From contig JAEUVL010000376.1 of NCBI GenBank assembly GCA_016786965.1, forward strand, positions 1-6,731: a stretch of DNA of 6,731 nt, given 5' to 3'. Within the stretch, counting starts at the first letter, position 1, and the number at the start of each line of letters is the position of its first letter. Shown piece by piece: positions 5,915 through 6,731 of this stretch. The notes beneath the pieces are model-generated. The model made no database searches. It was given only the letters and a program-made list of their open reading frames with translations, and had not been told where the DNA came from. This DNA is from Chitinophagaceae bacterium (GTDB lineage Bacteria; Bacteroidota; Bacteroidia; Chitinophagales; Chitinophagaceae). A program made the translations under genes and the position numbers.

Positions 5915-6307
5915 ATGACTATTTTATTTATCATATTGATCATCCTGGCTTCTATTGTGCTTAGTCTTATAGTATTGGTACAGAACCCCAAAGGGGGTGG
6001 TTTGGCAGGTAATATTGCCGGATTCAGTAACCAATTCATGGGTGTAAAGCAGACCACGGATGTGCTGGAAAAAGGAACCTGGTTATTTGCAGGTATTATC
6101 GCCATTTTATGTATGGTTTCAGTAATGTTCATCTCCAGAACTTCTGCATCACCTGCACAAAAGAACAAAGCAGAAGGCCTGACAGTACCCGCCACTAAAC
6201 CAGCTGCTCCGGCCACAACGCCCGGAACAACTGTAATGCCGGGAACAGTACCTGCTACCACCCCGGGTACTACACCTGCCACCACACCAGCTAATACTCC
6301 CAAATAA
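5915..6307 (+). CDS. secG: SecG, preprotein translocase subunit with Thr/Pro/Ala-rich C-terminal tail
   Basis: SecG is the small accessory subunit of the SecYEG channel in the inner membrane and assists SecA-driven export. The 130-residue protein has the two expected transmembrane helices (about 2-22 and 55-74). Between them lies the family signature loop LVQNPKGGGLAG (21-32), followed by GFSNQFMGVKQTTDVLEKGT. Residues 80-130 form a low-complexity tail of Thr, Pro, Ala and Gly, with the hexamer TTPGTT at 101-106 and again at 115-120. By the known SecG topology, with both ends outside, this tail should face the periplasm. The start ATG is one base after the stop of the upstream gene, which supports co-translation. 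A strong terminator follows 20 bases after the stop. Confidence 0.95.
   Translation: MTILFIILIILASIVLSLIVLVQNPKGGGLAGNIAGFSNQFMGVKQTTDVLEKGTWLFAGIIAILCMVSVMFISRTSASPAQKNKAEGLTVPATKPAAPATTPGTTVMPGTVPATTPGTTPATTPANTPK
6185..6304 (+). repeat. Degenerate in-frame repeats coding the SecG tail
   Basis: This stretch encodes residues 91-130 of SecG and consists of imperfect copies of a Thr/Pro/Gly/Ala unit (VPATKPA, ATTPGTT, VPATTPGTTPATTPANTP). The DNA repeats ACC/CCG/GCT-type codons imperfectly and is likely to vary in length by slippage or recombination. The opposite-strand open frames here, rich in Gly and Val, are by-products of this repetition. Confidence 0.6.
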
Positions 6308-6327
6308 ACAAGTATAACATTTTATAC

Positions 6328-6361
6328 ACCCCGTGTCATCATAGGAGACACGGGGTTTTTT
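6328..6361 (+). terminator. Intrinsic (Rho-independent) terminator after secG
   Basis: CCCCGTGTC (6329-6337) pairs perfectly with GACACGGGG (6347-6355) across a 9-base loop, and A6328 with T6356 can add a tenth pair. Six T residues follow (6356-6361). This is a strong G+C-rich stem with a U tract and should end the transcript that includes secG. Confidence 0.92.
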
Positions 6362-6381
6362 ATTTATTTTGTGAAACAAGT

Positions 6382-6731
6382 ATGAAAAGAAAAATAATCA
6401 TCGGCATAACAACGCTTATCGTAGCACTCTTAGGTTTCTTTGGCTACCAGTTAATGAAACCAGCCGTAAAGAATAAAGAAGGCATTTATTTCTATATTAA
6501 ACCCGGCGCCACTGTCGCTTCCGTAAAAGCAGACCTTATCGATCAAAAGTTTATTGATGGGAGCGGCTACAACCTGGCCAGCAGTCTCTTGCGGTTCAAA
6601 AAAGTGATTCCCGGACGTTACAAGTTCAATAACGGTATCAATATCTTTAAATTGATCAAAGTATTGCGCAGCGGAGAGCAACCCGATGCCAAAATTGTGA
6701 TCATCAAAGAAAGAACAAAAGAATTATTTGC
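6382..6731 (+). CDS. mltG: MltG (YceG-like) endolytic murein transglycosylase, N-terminal part (cut by window edge)
   Basis: The family cleaves nascent peptidoglycan strands within the inner membrane's outer face and so sets glycan length. The window holds the first 116 codons of an open frame. There is a single N-terminal membrane anchor (about residues 4-25, after MKRK). Then comes the LysM-like region with family hallmarks: YIKPGATVASVKADLI (38-53), IPGRYKFNNGINIFKLIKVL (76-95) and RSGEQPDAKIVI (96-107). The catalytic glutamate lies in the part beyond the window, so activity cannot be judged. It follows the secG terminator by only 20 bases. A weak -7-like TATTTTG at 6365-6371, 10 bases before the ATG, may drive it, but no matching -33 box is visible. 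No clear Shine-Dalgarno sequence is present, as is usual in this phylum. Confidence 0.88.
   Translation, partial: MKRKIIIGITTLIVALLGFFGYQLMKPAVKNKEGIYFYIKPGATVASVKADLIDQKFIDGSGYNLASSLLRFKKVIPGRYKFNNGINIFKLIKVLRSGEQPDAKIVIIKERTKELF

Noticed and set aside
5905..6303. Minus-strand frame with a Val/Gly/Ala repeat start
   Set aside because: It is the reverse complement of the secG Thr/Pro tail repeats and of the SecG helices, without a domain or start context.

Overview
The window looks like chromosomal DNA of a Bacteroidota bacterium, most likely Chitinophagaceae or a close relative. The family-level placement is inference. It rests on three things: a TonB-dependent receptor with an N-terminal carboxypeptidase-regulatory-like domain, a TAnnTTTG-type promoter box with little Shine-Dalgarno signal, and the gene order miaB / sigma-54 activator / lptE-like / uncharacterised helical protein / secG / mltG.

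Layout. Positions 1-1395 (minus strand) hold the first 465 codons of an outer-membrane TonB-dependent receptor, which runs off the left edge. A 160-bp divergent intergenic region (1396-1555) carries two short perfect inverted repeats and a good Bacteroidota-type -7 box pointing toward miaB. On the plus strand follow miaB (1556-3043), an NtrC-type sigma-54 activator without a sensory domain (3069-4325), an LptE-like lipoprotein (4325-4852, one-base overlap), an uncharacterised protein with a disordered acidic middle and a TPR-like C-terminus (4918-5913), and secG (5915-6307, one-base gap). A strong intrinsic terminator (6328-6361) closes this run. mltG starts at 6382 and is cut by the right edge after 116 codons.

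How the genes relate. MiaB modifies tRNA. LptE belongs to outer-membrane LPS insertion, SecG to inner-membrane protein export, and MltG to peptidoglycan chain termination. Most of the run is therefore envelope biogenesis, with a tRNA modification enzyme and a transcription activator at its head. Tight spacing suggests co-transcription from miaB to secG, with a possible internal promoter before the 4918 gene.

I see no mobile element, CRISPR array, RNA gene or obvious new defence or biosynthetic system. The best leads are a perfect 12+12 bp A/T palindrome across the miaB stop codon, the paired operator-like repeats between the divergent genes, the unusual build and location of the sigma-54 activator, the conserved-looking unknown protein before secG, and the Thr/Pro/Ala repeat tail on SecG.
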